Positions 1-11,465 of a stretch of 64,000 bases of DNA are shown here, piece after piece (the first letter of the stretch is position 1; every line of letters begins with the position of its first letter). The DNA is from Cyrtodaria siliqua (Eukaryota > Mollusca > Bivalvia > Adapedonta > Hiatellidae), in NCBI GenBank assembly GCA_037043455.1, contig JAWPHD010008275.1, positions 1 through 64,000 on the forward strand, written 5' to 3'. The translations under genes were made by a program, and so were the position numbers. The notes under the pieces were generated by a model, which searched no databases, was not told where the DNA came from, and saw only the letters and a list, made by a program, of their open reading frames with translations.

Positions 1-229
1 AGAATCTATATATGATTTAGTAATAGTAATAATTCAACGTACCATGTTTACTTAGATGTTTACTTAGGGTTGTGGTCGGGGGACGGTAAGGTGCACTATA
101 GACATCCAATATATTGTTGTATATACTGAACATATATGTTTGCGTTTCTTATTCATAGTTCAAACCATATTCGGTTATGGGCTCACCTCGCATGGAGGTA
201 AGGGAGTTGGTGAGTAGTAGGAGGGGGTT

Positions 230-570
230 GGGGGAGGGTGCACTCTCAAATGTTGTTTTTGGTTTGGTATTTTTTCTTCAAAAATAACCAATCCTCATCT
301 AAAAAGAATCTGGGGCTGGGGAGGGTGGTGAGTGTGGGTTAGGGGCGAGAGTGGGGCAAATGTAAATATTTCTTCGTTGTTAGTTTGTTTATTATTACAT
401 CATAACAATGGTGCCTGATGTTGGATAGGGTGGGTGGGGAATGGGATGGCGGGGTACACTATCAAATGAATTTTGTATCTATTTTTCTTAACAGATAACA
501 TCAATCTTTATCCATTTATTTAAAAAAGAGTAAATATTTCTGTGTTGTTAGTCTTACACCGTGATTATGG
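230..570. repeat. Imperfect direct duplication, G-rich
   Basis: Two diverged copies of one sequence lie head to tail. CACTCTCAAATG (241) and CACTATCAAATG (457) begin matching stretches, and TAAATATTTCT followed by GTTGTTAG occurs at 363 and 531. The spacers are G-rich (GGGGTGGG-like runs near 190-350 and 425-455). I see no coding signal. Confidence 0.5.
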
Positions 571-629
571 TGTATACTACCTACCTCAATCCCCACGATA
601 AAGTCCGTATTTTCAATTCGTTCCCCAAG

Positions 630-880
630 GTCACAGATCACTCTGTTACTATTTTAGCACATCTCAAAATGGCCGCCATTCAAATGCTTAAAGACAGCAA
701 TATATTCTTAATTATGGCTTATCCCAAGGAACATTCGCACAGAACTGTTTTATTTTATTTTGGCTTCGATTTAGGCTCCTCTATAATATATTAAATGTCT
801 CCCGACCACATGTTACATATCTGTTACTATTTTAGCACATTTCAAAATGGCTGAAATCCAAATGCTTCAAGATAGAATAT
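630..880. repeat. Direct repeat of about 70 bp, two copies
   Basis: The segment CTGTTACTATTTTAGCACAT plus following bases (AAAATGGC, CAAATGCTT) occurs near 641 and again near 820, about 180 bp apart, with scattered substitutions. A 77-codon frame over the first copy (561-794) has no recognisable domain and is not called as a gene. Confidence 0.55.
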
Positions 881-885
881 GTAAT

Positions 886-986
886 AGATAGAGTCTGGTC
901 TCGGCGAGTTGACTTATTTAAACACCGAGATGGATGTAGCCCATCGAGGTGTAAAAATAACCAACGAGCTGAGACATACTCTACCT
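886..986. repeat. Imperfect palindrome of about 100 bp
   Basis: The left arm GAGTCTGGTCTCGGCGAGTT is answered by a reverse-complementary right arm ending AGCTGAGACATACTCTACC. The centre is GATGGATGTAGCCCATC. The arms also share TTATTT and ACACC blocks. This is the shape of a fold-back miniature element. No target duplication could be defined. Confidence 0.55.
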
Positions 987-1875
987 TTTTTGTAGCATGG
1001 TGTACTTAGTAACACTGTGACGTCAGAGCGACGTCCGTACTCTAAATTCCTCTATCTGGTAGTTGTAGTACGGTATAGCCACTCCCATAAGTTAACCCTA
1101 AATTAAACGATTTAATGCTTTGCATTCATCAACGGAATGTCACCATGCTACAATTCCGTGTACAGGTTCTTCAGGTTAAGCCATAATTAAGAATGTGTAG
1201 CATGGTCGGTGACATTTCCCATTTCCTTTGATGAATGCATCATCATCACCCCAGTATTGTTTTAGGTGCTGCTTGAGTGATGGCAGGAAAAAGTGGTCGT
1301 CGCTCCAGCAAAACATTGAGTTTTTACAACATAATTTGAAGCAACTCTACAGTTCTGCAGATGAGAAGGTTCCAGGCCCATTCTTCCGTTTTTTTAATTA
1401 TATAGCGGAAATTCCCGAGTTGCGTTTCTTTTTCACTTTAGTATATTTACTTTTATTGGCAAATATCGGTCTGGGTAGAATAAAATTAAGCGCCAACTGG
1501 CCAACTCTATCCGCCCGCTTTTCAAGCACATAAAAGTCAACGTTTGCTTGACGTTATGTTGTAGGGATGGAGTTGGGTTAAGGGTCTCATAACAGGATAA
1601 CAGCAAATTGAATTTGATGATTCTGGATAATAGGTAACAATGAATTAACAATACATAAAACAGTTCACAGTAAATAAAATCAAAGAGCAATCCTAAATTT
1701 TACATTTTACGATAGGGGGTGGAGGGTGCAGGTCTGATCGATGATTGGTCAAAGTCAGTCTTTAAATCCTGATTAAATCGATGGTTGAACTTGCCACTAA
1801 CGTTGGTGAGATTTTGGCTAGACTTTGAGAGATTGTATGTACAATAGACATATTTGCATGTTAATTTTTACGTTT
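987..1875. other. No gene seen; one dispersed-repeat match
   Basis: Mostly unique AT-rich DNA. Bases 1401-1443 (TATAGCGGAAATTCCCGAGT followed by a T-rich stretch and AGTATA) recur in the same orientation at 52848-52888, so at least this part is a dispersed repeat. Short frames at 1228-1533 (+) and 1433-1690 (-) overlap and have no recognisable domain. Confidence 0.5.
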
Positions 1876-1985
1876 ATTGTTTGTCTTCTGTTGTAAGGAG
1901 TGTATGCCCTTACTGGATATTGTCTTGTTACTCTGTCTTCTGACAAGTCATTGAGTACTTGCTTGGCTGCTTTCTAGGGCTAGAA
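1876..1985 (+). repeat. P-family fragment (block a only)
   Basis: The segment carrying TTCTGACAAGTCATTGAGTA and then CTTGCTTGGCTGCTTTCTAG matches segments at about 10008-10066, 37405-37465 and 43063-43113. I name this block 'a' of the dispersed family P. The remaining P blocks are not found directly downstream, so this is a truncated copy. Confidence 0.6.
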
Positions 1986-2177
1986 AACTCATGTAGCTTT
2001 ATTCACAACATACGAGTCATGCAAACGTGGACTTCTATTTGCGTGAAAAAATGCGAATACAGTCAGCTAATCGCTAGTGGGTACTTTAATCGGAATAATT
2101 TGCCAAGACCGATATTTTCAAATAAGACGTATCCATCATACGGGTTTATCTGTCCGAGACTAGAATACACGTAATAA

Positions 2178-2224
2178 AGCGTAGTTAAGAAATCAGAAGC
2201 ATGCATGCCGTATGACCGGGGCTA
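2178..2224 (+). repeat. Copy of the AGAAATCAGAAGC dispersed motif
   Basis: Bases reading GCGTAGTTAAGAAATCAGAAGC and then TGACCGGGGCTA match two tandem copies at 31872-31983. It is a short dispersed repeat of unknown class. It lies about 200 bp downstream of a P block-a fragment. Confidence 0.5.
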
Positions 2225-2345
2225 ATCATTCCGTTGAAATTTTATTTAATTAAAACATGACTTTTGAAATCGAATTGTTTTATAATTTTTTAGATTTTAA
2301 ATCGACATATTTACATCACATAATCGACAAACAGTACATAGCTTG

Positions 2346-2405
2346 AAATAAATATCTCGTGTTTATCAAATAAATATCTCGTGTTTATCAAATAAATATC
2401 TCGTG
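2346..2405. repeat. Three tandem copies of a 22-bp unit
   Basis: The unit AAATAAATATCTCGTGTTTA plus TC is repeated three times, the last copy partial. The surrounding 2225-3150 is unique AT-rich DNA with no coding signal. Confidence 0.85.
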
Positions 2406-4935
2406 TAATACAGATATTACGCATTACGTCAAGTACCTTTATATTGATATATTTTTATTTGTTTTGTTTCAACGCGATATAAAGAAAAGTTCACTAAAAT
2501 CGATTTATTGTAAAATAAAGAACATTTTCAACGTATTTGTTTTGCATTTATTGAATTGTGTCGTGTTTTGTCGACATACATATATCGATTTATAGATATA
2601 TATTATAACAACTGCAGTTGTTTTAAATGGAGAAATTCAATATAACCCAACAAGACGAGGCACGAATACGCTTCCTTAACTTTCTAACACTGTAAAGATA
2701 ACTTAAATCGTATAAAAATTGACAATGTTATACGTCGCTTTATGCTTTATATACATGTGAAATCGTACTTTTTTAGCTTTATTTAGATCTAAAAAATGAA
2801 TAAAATCCGTCTATAAATGACAAAGTTATATGCGTTGTCATGTGGGCTTCCGTGGTCCTCACGTAAATGACAGAAACTATCCGCATAACCACAATTCTAT
2901 TTTTTGATATCTTAAGTCGTTATTTGAATGGCACGTTGAAGCATTATCGCGACTTTTTATTAATTGTTGAGATATTTTATCATGCTTTTTATTTTTATAT
3001 TCGTGAAATTATGTCGCCTTAAAAGAGAAATTATCACGAAAAGTCACAATAAAATGACCATAAAGTCACGATAATTTATGTCAACTTAAATTAAGTGCAT
3101 GGCAGCCACATGCCACCATAGGAAAACGTCGAACACGTTAAATACAAAGTATATTACAGTCTCGGTCATTATTGAGACTGTTCATGAACGGTAGTGCTTG
3201 CTGCCGTTCACACCCTCTAGTCCCGGATTGAGCAGAACTCAATATTTAAAATAGTACAGACATTTGAGCCGCGAATCCTTCCGTGAACCATTCATATATA
3301 AACTGAATGATACCTAAAGGTTGGTGTTTTTTTTTAAGTAAAACATATTAAATTTGCTAGGAGTCAGTATTTTGCAGGGGTCATATTTCTACGTGTGAGG
3401 GGTCGTAATATTACTGGCTTTCTCGAAAGAGTCATTCCTCGACAGAACAAATGTTGACCGGGATGTCATTCCATTACATAGAATGTTGACCGGGGGTCAT
3501 TTTACTAAAAAGAAAAATGAACGGGAGGTCATTATTTTATGGGGATCGATTTTTTCCTGACACCGGATTCCTATGTATTATTCATTCTCCCAATGGAAGT
3601 CAAGCGTGAGCTGGGCCCATGGGATGGTTGAACCTTGGTTAAAGGATCAGGGGGTGAAGCCCGAGACGGTCTTTTGTTGAATGTTATGAATTTGAGCATA
3701 GAGGTAGTATACTCGTAATACTGTTTTTATGATCATAATAATGTAATTAAATTCATCTTTAGTTACTCAATGTACGGAAGCAATACGGAAATCCTGGTTA
3801 AACTATACTAAATGGTAACGAGTTTTCGTATAAAAATATCGTAGACAAAAACATTTTGGTCAAATTGTTAGAACGCGTGAGAACGTAGAATGTATGATTT
3901 GACACACAAATGTGTGTACGTGAGACTCGACTGGTATAATGTACTTGCACAGCAGACCGTGTGTCGTGTTTCTAATTCCGAGTTCAAGGTCACTGGTCAT
4001 AGTCTGGAAGGCATTCATCCCTTTTGCTCATTGTCAAGTTGGGGTAACATTTCGGCTTTTCGGACGCCGCACGGTCAGCGGTCGGTCTCGTGTACACATG
4101 CAGATATACACCTGCACGCAAAATCTTTTTAAAAGTTCGGGAAAGCCAATGTAATTATACGAGATATCTAGCCGTTATCATAATCTTCGCTGTCTATGTC
4201 CCCGATACTGGTTTAACAGCAAGAAAGTAATTGCATTTTATTGGGATTTGAGGCGCAACGGTATATGGCGCCGTAAGAAATGTATTATTCAAAACCCACC
4301 TCATTTAACCTCTAGATAGGCCTCACACAATGCGGCATGAGCATAGAACCTTCACATGGGCCTACTCGCAGAGTTGAGGCAACTTATGCGAAAGGTTTTA
4401 TTTTAGTTGCCAGTTCTATATTCTGACACCACTCATGGTATTCCCGTGACAACACGACAATGTAAAGGAATACAGAAAATGTACAGGCGAAATAGCTGTT
4501 TTATTTCTAGGAAACCTATGTAATTCATATCAATCATTCGGGTTTCAATTCTCGACAAAATCTGCACGACTGACTTAAAATAGGATTCAAACTAAAACAG
4601 AAATCATTAGCTATATCGGGCCTGTATCAGTGCACAGATCGATATGAATAGTTTAAGGAGTTCTTATAGGAGGAAGCTGTAGAAAAAACATGTTATTTCA
4701 AGAAAATTTGACAATTGAAAAAATGCGTTTCCTGCGTTTCTTGAAATTTACATCCGATTTAGAGATTTCCAACAGAAATGCAGTGCCAACTGTCGGATGG
4801 TCGAGAACGATGGATTTCAATCATTAAGGTGCTGCTTTGGATGAGGAATGTGTCAGGGATGTGTCAGGGGGAAAAACGTGAGTATATACGATCGAGAAGT
4901 ATCCTTTCAAGAACATGACTGGTTACGTGTTAATG

Positions 4936-4937
<2 letters not shown>
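2406..4937. other. No gene seen
   Basis: Largely unique AT-rich DNA. Near 3157 the bases CAGTCTCGG...ATTGAGACTGTTCATGAACG resemble the terminal inverted repeat of the element at 34971-35742, so a solo or degenerate end of that family may sit here. Frames of 70-80 codons at 3890-4154 overlap each other in two frames and show no domain. Confidence 0.5.

Positions 4938-4969
<32 letters not shown>
4938..4969. repeat. (GT)16 microsatellite
   Basis: An uninterrupted GT dinucleotide run lies immediately left of the inverted-repeat element beginning at 4975. Confidence 0.97.
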
Positions 4970-4974
<5 letters not shown>

Positions 4975-5480
4975 GTCAGGAAACTTTTGAAAAACCATCA
5001 CCTTAAATGGTGATGATCTTTCATCATAAACACTTATTCTCATGGTCATGCTTTTCAATCATCTTTCAATCTTCATTCATCAAAGTGAAACGCTTTATTC
5101 CTGTAGCGAAACGCATATTTTGATATATTCAAGACAAAGCTAAATTCTTCGTCCATACATTTTTAGAAAATGTTATAACTTTCATCCAACAGAATTCGAT
5201 ACAATTTGCATGGTATGCAGTAACACATGTGTTAACCTTCTGCACCGATTTCTGACATTTGTCTCGAAATTCAACCCGTGTGTAGACAGGTTCTCGTTTA
5301 TAAAGCTACTGGTGTGTTCCCTATCTATACTTCTACCGATAAACCAACATACCAACAGGAAACAATAACGGGACGTGAAATAGATCGGACTTGTAGCATG
5401 GTAGCGAGTTCGCGTATTAATTATGATGTGATGAAACATCATCACCATTTAAGGTGATGGTTTTTCAAAAGTTCCCTGAC
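4975..5480. mobile_element. MITE-like element with 43-bp terminal inverted repeats
   Basis: The left end 4975-5017 begins GTCAGGAAACTTTTGAAAAA. The right end 5438-5480 is its reverse complement with one or two mismatches (ending CAAAAGTTCCCTGAC). Similarity continues inwards with a gap (TTTCATCATAA against TTATGATGTGATGAAA). Each terminal repeat contains a small palindrome around CACCTTAAATGGTG. The 506-bp element has no transposase; an 88-codon minus-strand frame inside it has no domain. No clear target duplication, so the superfamily is undetermined. Confidence 0.85.
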
Positions 5481-6012
5481 TGGTAAAGACTGGTAAAGGT
5501 CTTGTGGACGTAGACGAGAAAGACATGTACAATTAGAAGATGAAAGCGTTATATCTTTTAAACATAGACGTTATTGTATTTTCCAGAAACTTTTAATATT
5601 GAAACAATATTGAACAATATTGAACAATTGGACCACCGGACTCGGTCAATTGGTAACAACAAGTGACTGGCTATAAACACAAACGATAGAAAATGGCTAA
5701 ACGATCACTCACATAGTATAGTAGGTGAAATATAGAATAATCAGTGATAACTTTACGAAAAGATCAGCGTTACATTACAAACAACACCATAAATACCGTT
5801 TGCATTTCATCCAGACTATCGTCAGAAACAAATCCTTTGCCCACGACACTGTCCACTGAAATTGATACAGTAAAGCACTTAATTGAGACGTAATTTGGAC
5901 AAATGCTGTTCTGACCTTCCACTTATTGCATTACAAAAAGCAATATTCCAAATTAACCTGAGCTTTATTCCTGGATCGATACGATGTCTACTCCTGAGAT
6001 GTTCAGATGTTC
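5481..6012. other. No gene seen
   Basis: Unique AT-rich sequence between the TIR element and the satellite. Nothing recognised. Confidence 0.6.
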
Positions 6013-7460
6013 GATTGATACTATAACTCTCCATCCCAGAGGGGTGTTGCCTCTCTATCACAGAGGTGGGATTGATACTGTAACGCTCCATCCCAGAGTT
6101 GTGATTGACTCTCTATCACAGATATGGGATTGATATTGTAACTCTCCATCCCATATGTGTGATTGCCTCTCTATTACAGAGATGGGATTGATATTGTAAC
6201 TCTCCATCCCAGAGGTGTGATTGACTCTCTATTACAGAGATGGGATTGATACTGTAACTCTCCATCCCAGAGTTGTGATTGACTCTCTATCACAGATATG
6301 GGATTGATGTTGTAACGCTCCATCACATATGTGTGATTGACTTTCTATCACAGATGTGTGATTGATACTGTTACTATCATCCCAGAGGTTGGATTGCCCC
6401 TCTATCATAGAGGTGCGATTGATATTGTAACTCTCCATCCCAGAGGTGTGCTTGACTCTATCACAGATGTGTGATTGATGCTGTAACTCTCATCTCAGAG
6501 GTAGGATTGATACTTTAACTTTCATGTGGGATTGACTCTCTATCACAGAAGTGTGATTGATACTGTAACTCTCCATCCCAGAGGTGTGATTGACTCTCTA
6601 TCACAGAGGTGGGATTGATACTGTAACTCTCCATCCCAGAGGTGTGATTGACTCTCTATCACAGAGGTGTGATTGATACTCCATCCCAAAGGTGTGATGA
6701 ACTCTCCATCCCAAAGGTGTGATTGACTCTCTATCACAGAGGTGGGATTGTTATTGTAACTCTCCATTCCAGAGGTGGGATTGCCTCTCTTTCACAGAGG
6801 TGGGATTGATACTGTAACTTTCATCCCAGAGGTGTGATTGACTCTCTATCACAGAGGTGTGATTGGCTCTCTATCTCAGAGGTGGGATTTACTCTCTATC
6901 ACAGAGGTGGGATATACTCTCTATCACATAGGCGTGATTGACTCTCTATCACAGAGGCGTGATTGACTCTCTATCACAGAGGCGTGATTGACTCTCTATC
7001 ACAGATGTGGGATTGATATTGTAACTCTCTATCACAGAGGTGGGATTGACTCTCTATCACAGAGGTGGGATTGACTCTCTATCACAGAGGCGTGATTGAC
7101 TCTCTATCACAGAGGCGTGATTGACTCTCTATCACAGATGTGGGATTGATATTGTAACTCTCTATCACAAAGGCGTGATTGACTCTCTATCACAGAGGTG
7201 TGATTGACTCTCTACAGAGGTGTGATTGACTCTCTATCACAGAGGTGTGATTGATGTTGTAATTCTCAATCCCAGAGGTGTGATTGACTCTCTATCACAG
7301 AGGTGTGATTGACTCTCTATCACAGAGGTGGGATTGATATTGTAATTCTCCATCCCAGAGGTGTGACTGACTCTCTATCCCAGAGGTGGGATTGATACTG
7401 TAACTCTCCATCACAGAGGTGTGATTGACTCTCTATCACAGATGTGGGATTGATACTGTA
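6013..7460. repeat. Satellite of mixed 25-bp and 33-bp units
   Basis: Two related monomers alternate irregularly. The short one reads TTGACTCTCTATCACAGAGG plus YGTGA (25 bp). The long one reads TTGATATTGTAACTCTCCAT plus CCCAGAGGTGTGA (33 bp). Some blocks are almost pure short units (about 6930-7140), others mainly long (about 6100-6300). Minus-strand frames of 60-75 codons are products of the repeat. The array resumes at 7932-8043, 8518-8652 and 9198-9256, the gaps being mobile-element insertions. Confidence 0.9.
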
Positions 7461-7931
7461 AGGTGTAGCACACCCATTGCAACACAGGAAGTGTCGGCCT
7501 GGGTATCGCATAGTGGCGTCAATAAATAATTCTCATTTCTTTTTGTAAAAAAAGGCATTTTCACTAATTTAAAGTGCTATTTTTGGTTTATATCACATTG
7601 TTGATCTGTTTGTTACATTTTTCAAGCATTGCCATGTTAAAATTGTGCGTTTTTAATTTATTTTGCTTATATGGAAATGAGTGTATGAATACAATATTAT
7701 GGCATCTCAGTGTTTATGTTTTTAAAGGGACCATTCATTCATGAGAAAAGTTCTTTCTTAGAAGATGCATGATCCCCATTTTCTAAGGATTTTTTGGCAG
7801 CATATGTGTCATTTGTGATGAGAATGTAAGTTATTCATTTTTAATTTGGGCCTAGATATGAATGACAACATGTAATTTAAATTTTAATTCACACATAACT
7901 CAATGCAACAATCAATGGGCTTGTTACACCT
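7461..7931. mobile_element. MITE copy A, inserted in the satellite
   Basis: The ends are inverted repeats: the left reads AGGTGTAGCACACCCATTG and the right reads CAATGGGCTTGTTACACCT. The 471-bp interior is AT-rich without coding capacity. Flanking satellite is interrupted at ACTGTA and resumes at GTATACTCTCC, suggesting a short target duplication (GTA or TGTA; not resolved because of the repeats). A second copy lies at 8044-8517 and a truncated inverted copy at 9257-9478. Confidence 0.88.
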
Positions 7932-8043
7932 GTATACTCTCCATCACAGAGGTGTGATTGACTCTCTATCACGGAGGTGAGATTGATACTGTAACTCTCC
8001 ATCCCAGAGGTGTGATTGACTCTCTATCACAGAGGTGGGATTG
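7932..8043. repeat. Satellite segment between MITE copies
   Basis: About four monomers of the 25/33-bp satellite, continuous in pattern with 6013-7460. Confidence 0.85.
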
Positions 8044-8517
8044 AGGTGTAGCATACCCATTAAATCACAGAAAGTGTCTGCCTGGGGTAGTAATATACTG
8101 GCTGTCAGTAATTAATTCTCATTTCTTTTTGCAAAAAAAGGCATTTTCACTAATTTAAAGTGCCATTTTTGGTTTATATCACATTGCTGATATATTTGTT
8201 ATATTTTTCATTGTCATGTTAAAATGTGAGTTTTGATATATATTTTCTTGTTCATTTTGAAATGAGTGTATGAATACAATATTTTGGCATCTCAGTATTT
8301 ATGTTTTTAAAGGGAGCATTCATTCATGATGCAAGTGCTTTCTTAGAAGATATATGACCCCCACTTTTCTGTTGATTTTTTGGCAGCATATGTATCATTT
8401 GTGGTGAGAATGTAAGTCATTCATTTTTAATTTGGTCCAAGATATGAATGATAACATGGCATTTACATTTTAATTCATACACAATTGAATGCAAAAATCA
8501 ATGGGGGAGTTACACCT
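8044..8517. mobile_element. MITE copy B, inserted in the satellite
   Basis: Same orientation and nearly the same length as copy A. It begins AGGTGTAGCATACCCATT and ends CAATGGGGGAGTTACACCT. Internal blocks match copy A throughout (for example TTCTCATTTCTTTTTG and GGCATTTTCACTAATTTAAA). The copies differ by scattered substitutions and short indels, so they are separate insertions or an old duplication. Confidence 0.88.
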
Positions 8518-8652
8518 TGATATTGTAACTCCCCATCACAGACGTGTGATTGATATTTTAACTCTCCATCAGCAGAGGTGTGATTGATATTGTAACTCTC
8601 CATCAGCAGAGGTGTGATTGATATTGTAACTCTCCATCAGCAGAGGTGTGAT
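8518..8652. repeat. Satellite segment with CATCAGCAGAGG variant
   Basis: Long monomers here carry CCATCAGCAGAGGTGTGATT instead of CCATCCCAGAGG. The last eight bases, GGTGTGAT (8645-8652), are the left target duplication of the next element. Confidence 0.85.
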
Positions 8653-9197
8653 TAGTCTCTATCATCCAGACACACTCAAGCTGACTGCGAGCGCTAGCGA
8701 GCGTCTGGACTCACTGTTCTTTAAAAATGTTGACCGATAGACGGCGCCAACCGTCAAAACTGACTGCGACGTGACGTCATTTTGATTGCAACATCAAAGT
8801 GCACGTTGAATTACGTGCAACATTAGTTCCAATGGGATGTGTGTACTTCCTTATTAAATATACAATAAACTTCGTTTTATTGTAGTTTCTCTAAAAACAT
8901 AATATAATCTTACAAAATGATGTTTAAAATTTAATTTTTGGCATTAATCGTGTGTTTGGAGTAATTTTATAGCACAACATTGCGCGTAACGTCACGTATT
9001 TTTTGACGCCGTCGTGACGTAGGGGGTGATTCCCACGGATTTCCATAACAAACTGAAGTTGACCAATCAGAGGCCGGTGATTTTTTTTTGTACACACCTC
9101 GTTTTGATGTCAAAATTTTTAAAGAACAGTGAGTCCAGACCATCGTTTGGACTTCTTTGAGAGAAGTCTCGCGAGAGGTCTGGATGATCGAGACTAA
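8653..9197. mobile_element. 545-bp TIR element with 8-bp target duplication
   Basis: The left end TAGTCTCTATCATCCAGAC matches the right end GTCTGGATGATCGAGACTA in inverse. Similarity continues through a second block, GTCTGGACTCACTGTTCTTT, answered by AAAGAACAGTGAGTCCAGAC. GGTGTGAT precedes (8645-8652) and follows (9198-9205) the element. Uninterrupted satellite would contain this octamer once, so it is a real duplication. An 8-bp duplication is known for the hAT and P superfamilies; no transposase is present to decide. The ends are GC-rich and contain CpG and CRE-like TGACGTCA bases. Confidence 0.88.
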
Positions 9198-9256
9198 GGT
9201 GTGATTGATATTGTAACTCTCCATCAGCAGAGGTGCGATTGATATTGTAACTCTCC
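9198..9256. repeat. Last satellite monomers
   Basis: Two long monomers follow the TIR element. A further half monomer (CAGCAGAGGTGTGATTGATA) occurs at 9480-9500 beyond the truncated MITE. Confidence 0.8.
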
Positions 9257-9478
9257 AGGTGTAACACGCCCACTGATTTTTTGCACTGAGTTGAATGAAT
9301 GCTCCCTTTAAAAACATAAACACTGAGATGCCAAAATATTGTATTCATACACTCCTTTCCATATAAGCAAAACACAAATTCAAAACTCACAATTTTAACA
9401 TGACAATGCCTGATGAATGTAATAAAGAGATCAACAATGTGATATAAACCAAAACTGACACTTTGAATTAGAGAAATT
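9257..9478 (-). mobile_element. MITE copy C, inverted and internally deleted
   Basis: It starts with the terminal repeat AGGTGTAACACGCCCACTG and then continues as the reverse complement of copies A and B (GAATGCTCCCTTTAAAAACA and onwards). It stops abruptly at TTTGAATTAGAGAAA without the far terminal repeat. Relative to A and B it lacks an internal segment and one end. Minus-strand frames at 8967-9390 cross this element and are not genes. Confidence 0.75.
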
Positions 9479-9500
9479 CAGCAGAGGTGTGATTGATACT

Positions 9501-9811
9501 TTTATGTTGTGTAAATATACGTTTGAAAGTCCACACATATTTACATATTTCAATTGAAAATGGAGAAATGATAATCTGACAAGAGAAATGATTACATGTT
9601 TGACATTGTTATCGGCATTTAGCAACTATCCCCGAGCAACTTCTTACGGTGTACTCGTATATGTTTCTCGACTTATTCGTTGTTTCAAAGCTTGAGGATT
9701 TTAAAATGTGTAACCTATAGCGTAAATTAGCATAAACTCCGAAAAAACTTTGCAAACTTTTATCGTAAACCTGTTCTACTTTTGAAACATTAATTTAAGA
9801 ACTCTTCTCAA
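9501..9811. other. No gene seen
   Basis: Unique AT-rich DNA; nothing recognised. Confidence 0.6.
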
Positions 9812-9945
9812 AGCGTCTCCATGACCGAATGGTTAACGACGTCGCGTTGTAAACCGCTGCGGGTTCGAATCCCACTGGGAGATCGACTTGTAAGTGAGGA
9901 AATGTCGATTCTTACGGATGGCGGGCGTGGGGGTACAGTACGTCT
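9812..9945 (+). mobile_element. tRNA-derived SINE, copy 1
   Basis: The head carries a pol III A box (TGACCGAATGG, 9822-9832) and a perfect B box (GGTTCGAATCC, 9862-9872), followed by CACTGGGAGATCGACTTGTA. The body (AAGTGAGGAAATGTCGATTC, TTACGGATGGCGGG) matches copies at 56478-56735 and 57738-57935 and, inverted, 42503-42740 and 54535-54705. The acceptor stem does not close fully and no clean anticodon arm forms, so it is a SINE and not a tRNA gene. The 3' tail is missing here. Confidence 0.82.
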
Positions 9946-9999
9946 ACCTAGCTCTTGAAATATGGTAACGTTTTTTTTGTGTTGTCTGTCGTGCCCTTA

Positions 10000-10856
10000 A
10001 CTGTTTACTCACTTGTTGCTCTGGCTTCTGACAAGTCACTGAGTACGTGATTTGTGATTATCTAGCATATGTCACGCTCATCTTGGTGTTACGTATATAT
10101 TGCCTATTCTTGGTGCCTAGTTAGCCTGGCGAAAACCCTGCCCCATTTAATTGGGATAACAATAGTTTAAGGTTATGTTTCGGTGCACCCTAGAACCTTG
10201 TTTAAACACACAGAAGCCTTTTTGCCACTGACCGTTTCAATTTTTCCTTGTGGTTGTTTGAATGCGTAGTTATGGTCGACTGTGTTGTGTGAATGCATGG
10301 TTATGGTCGACTGTGTTGTGTGAATGCGTGGTTATGGTCGACTGTGTTGTGTGAATGCGTGACTATGGTCGATTGTGTTGTGTGAATGCGTTATTATGGT
10401 CGACTGTGTTGTGTGAATGTGTGGTTATGATCTACTGTGCTGTGTGAATGCGTGATCATGGTCAACTGTGTTGTATGAATGCGTGATTATGGTCGACTGT
10501 ATTGTGTGAACGCGCGGTTATGGTCGACTGTGTTGTGTGAATGAGTGACTATGGTCGACTGTGTTGTGCGAATGCGTGGTTATGGTCGACTGGGTTGTGT
10601 GAATGTGCGATTATTGTCGACTATGTTGTGTGAATGCGTGATTATGGTCGACTGTGTTGTGTGAATGAGCGGTTATGGTCGACTGTGTTGTGTAAATGCG
10701 TGGTTATGGTCGACTGCGTTGTGTGAATGCGTGGTTATGATAGACTGTGTTGTGTGAATGCGTGATTATGGTCGATTGTGTTGTGTGATTGCGTGGTTAC
10801 GGTCGACTGTGTTGTGTGAATGCTACATTTCCTCTTCTATGTTTATAATTACATAT
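10000..10856 (+). repeat. P-family copy 1, with expanded 31-bp block
   Basis: Blocks occur in the common P order: block a (TTCTGACAAGTCACTGAGTA, near 10028), block b (GTATATATTGCCTATTC, near 10097), block c (TAGCCTGGCGAAAACC, CATTTAATTGGGATAACA), block d (CGGTGCACCCTAGAACC, TTTTTGCCACTGACCGTTTC), then a 31-bp array, then block g (TGAATGCTACATTTCCT). No coding capacity. The ends of P could not be defined by inverted repeats or a target duplication. Confidence 0.78.
10252..10830. repeat. 31-bp minisatellite, about 18 copies, inside P
   Basis: The unit reads GTGGTTATGGTCGACTGTGT plus TGTGTGAATGC. It corresponds to the single-copy P segment GGTTGACTGTGGTCCTTGAA plus TGC seen at about 13050, so the array is an expansion of P's own sequence. 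Substitutions are scattered between units. Confidence 0.9.
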
Positions 10857-11465
10857 AATCCATAAATTATCTCACCACATCCATTTTGACGTTCAGACTG
10901 CGATGAGATGTCTCAAAATCTGGATGGCCATTTTTTCTGGATACGATCAAATTGATTTATAACATATAACATCTCTGGGGATTTGTTGTTGTTTTTCTCC
11001 AATTCTTACATAATATAGTAATGATAAATATTCATTCTTTTTCTCAATAAAATAATCGGCTATTTTTTAGATGAGAACTCGTGACTTACAAGAACAGCGA
11101 TGTGTGAATACTGAACGTGTCAAACTCATCCCATTATATCCATAATGCGAAACATGATCGACAAATAAAATATTTTATCCTTTTATAGTATTATCGCATC
11201 ATAAATCTTACGTGTCTTAATACACTACTTCTCTGTACCATAGATAGAAGCAATGGAATCAGTTTGCATTTCTCCTGGAAAAAGTATATGGTGTTATTAA
11301 AGTCGATTATCAAACTATTAAAGGAACTGGAAGCGGAAGATATATAGATGTCAATCCAAATACAAATTGATTCAGTTTTATATCAGATGTGCACGTTTAT
11401 TGGTCTTTATGTTACATTTGGTTTTTGTTCATGACATTTCGGTCCGGAAAACATGCAGACGCTGC
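10857..11465. other. No gene seen
   Basis: Unique AT-rich DNA; nothing recognised. Confidence 0.6.

Noticed and set aside
9815..9885. tRNA gene
   Set aside because: A and B boxes are present but the acceptor and anticodon stems do not form properly, and a SINE body follows; at least four related copies occur in the window.
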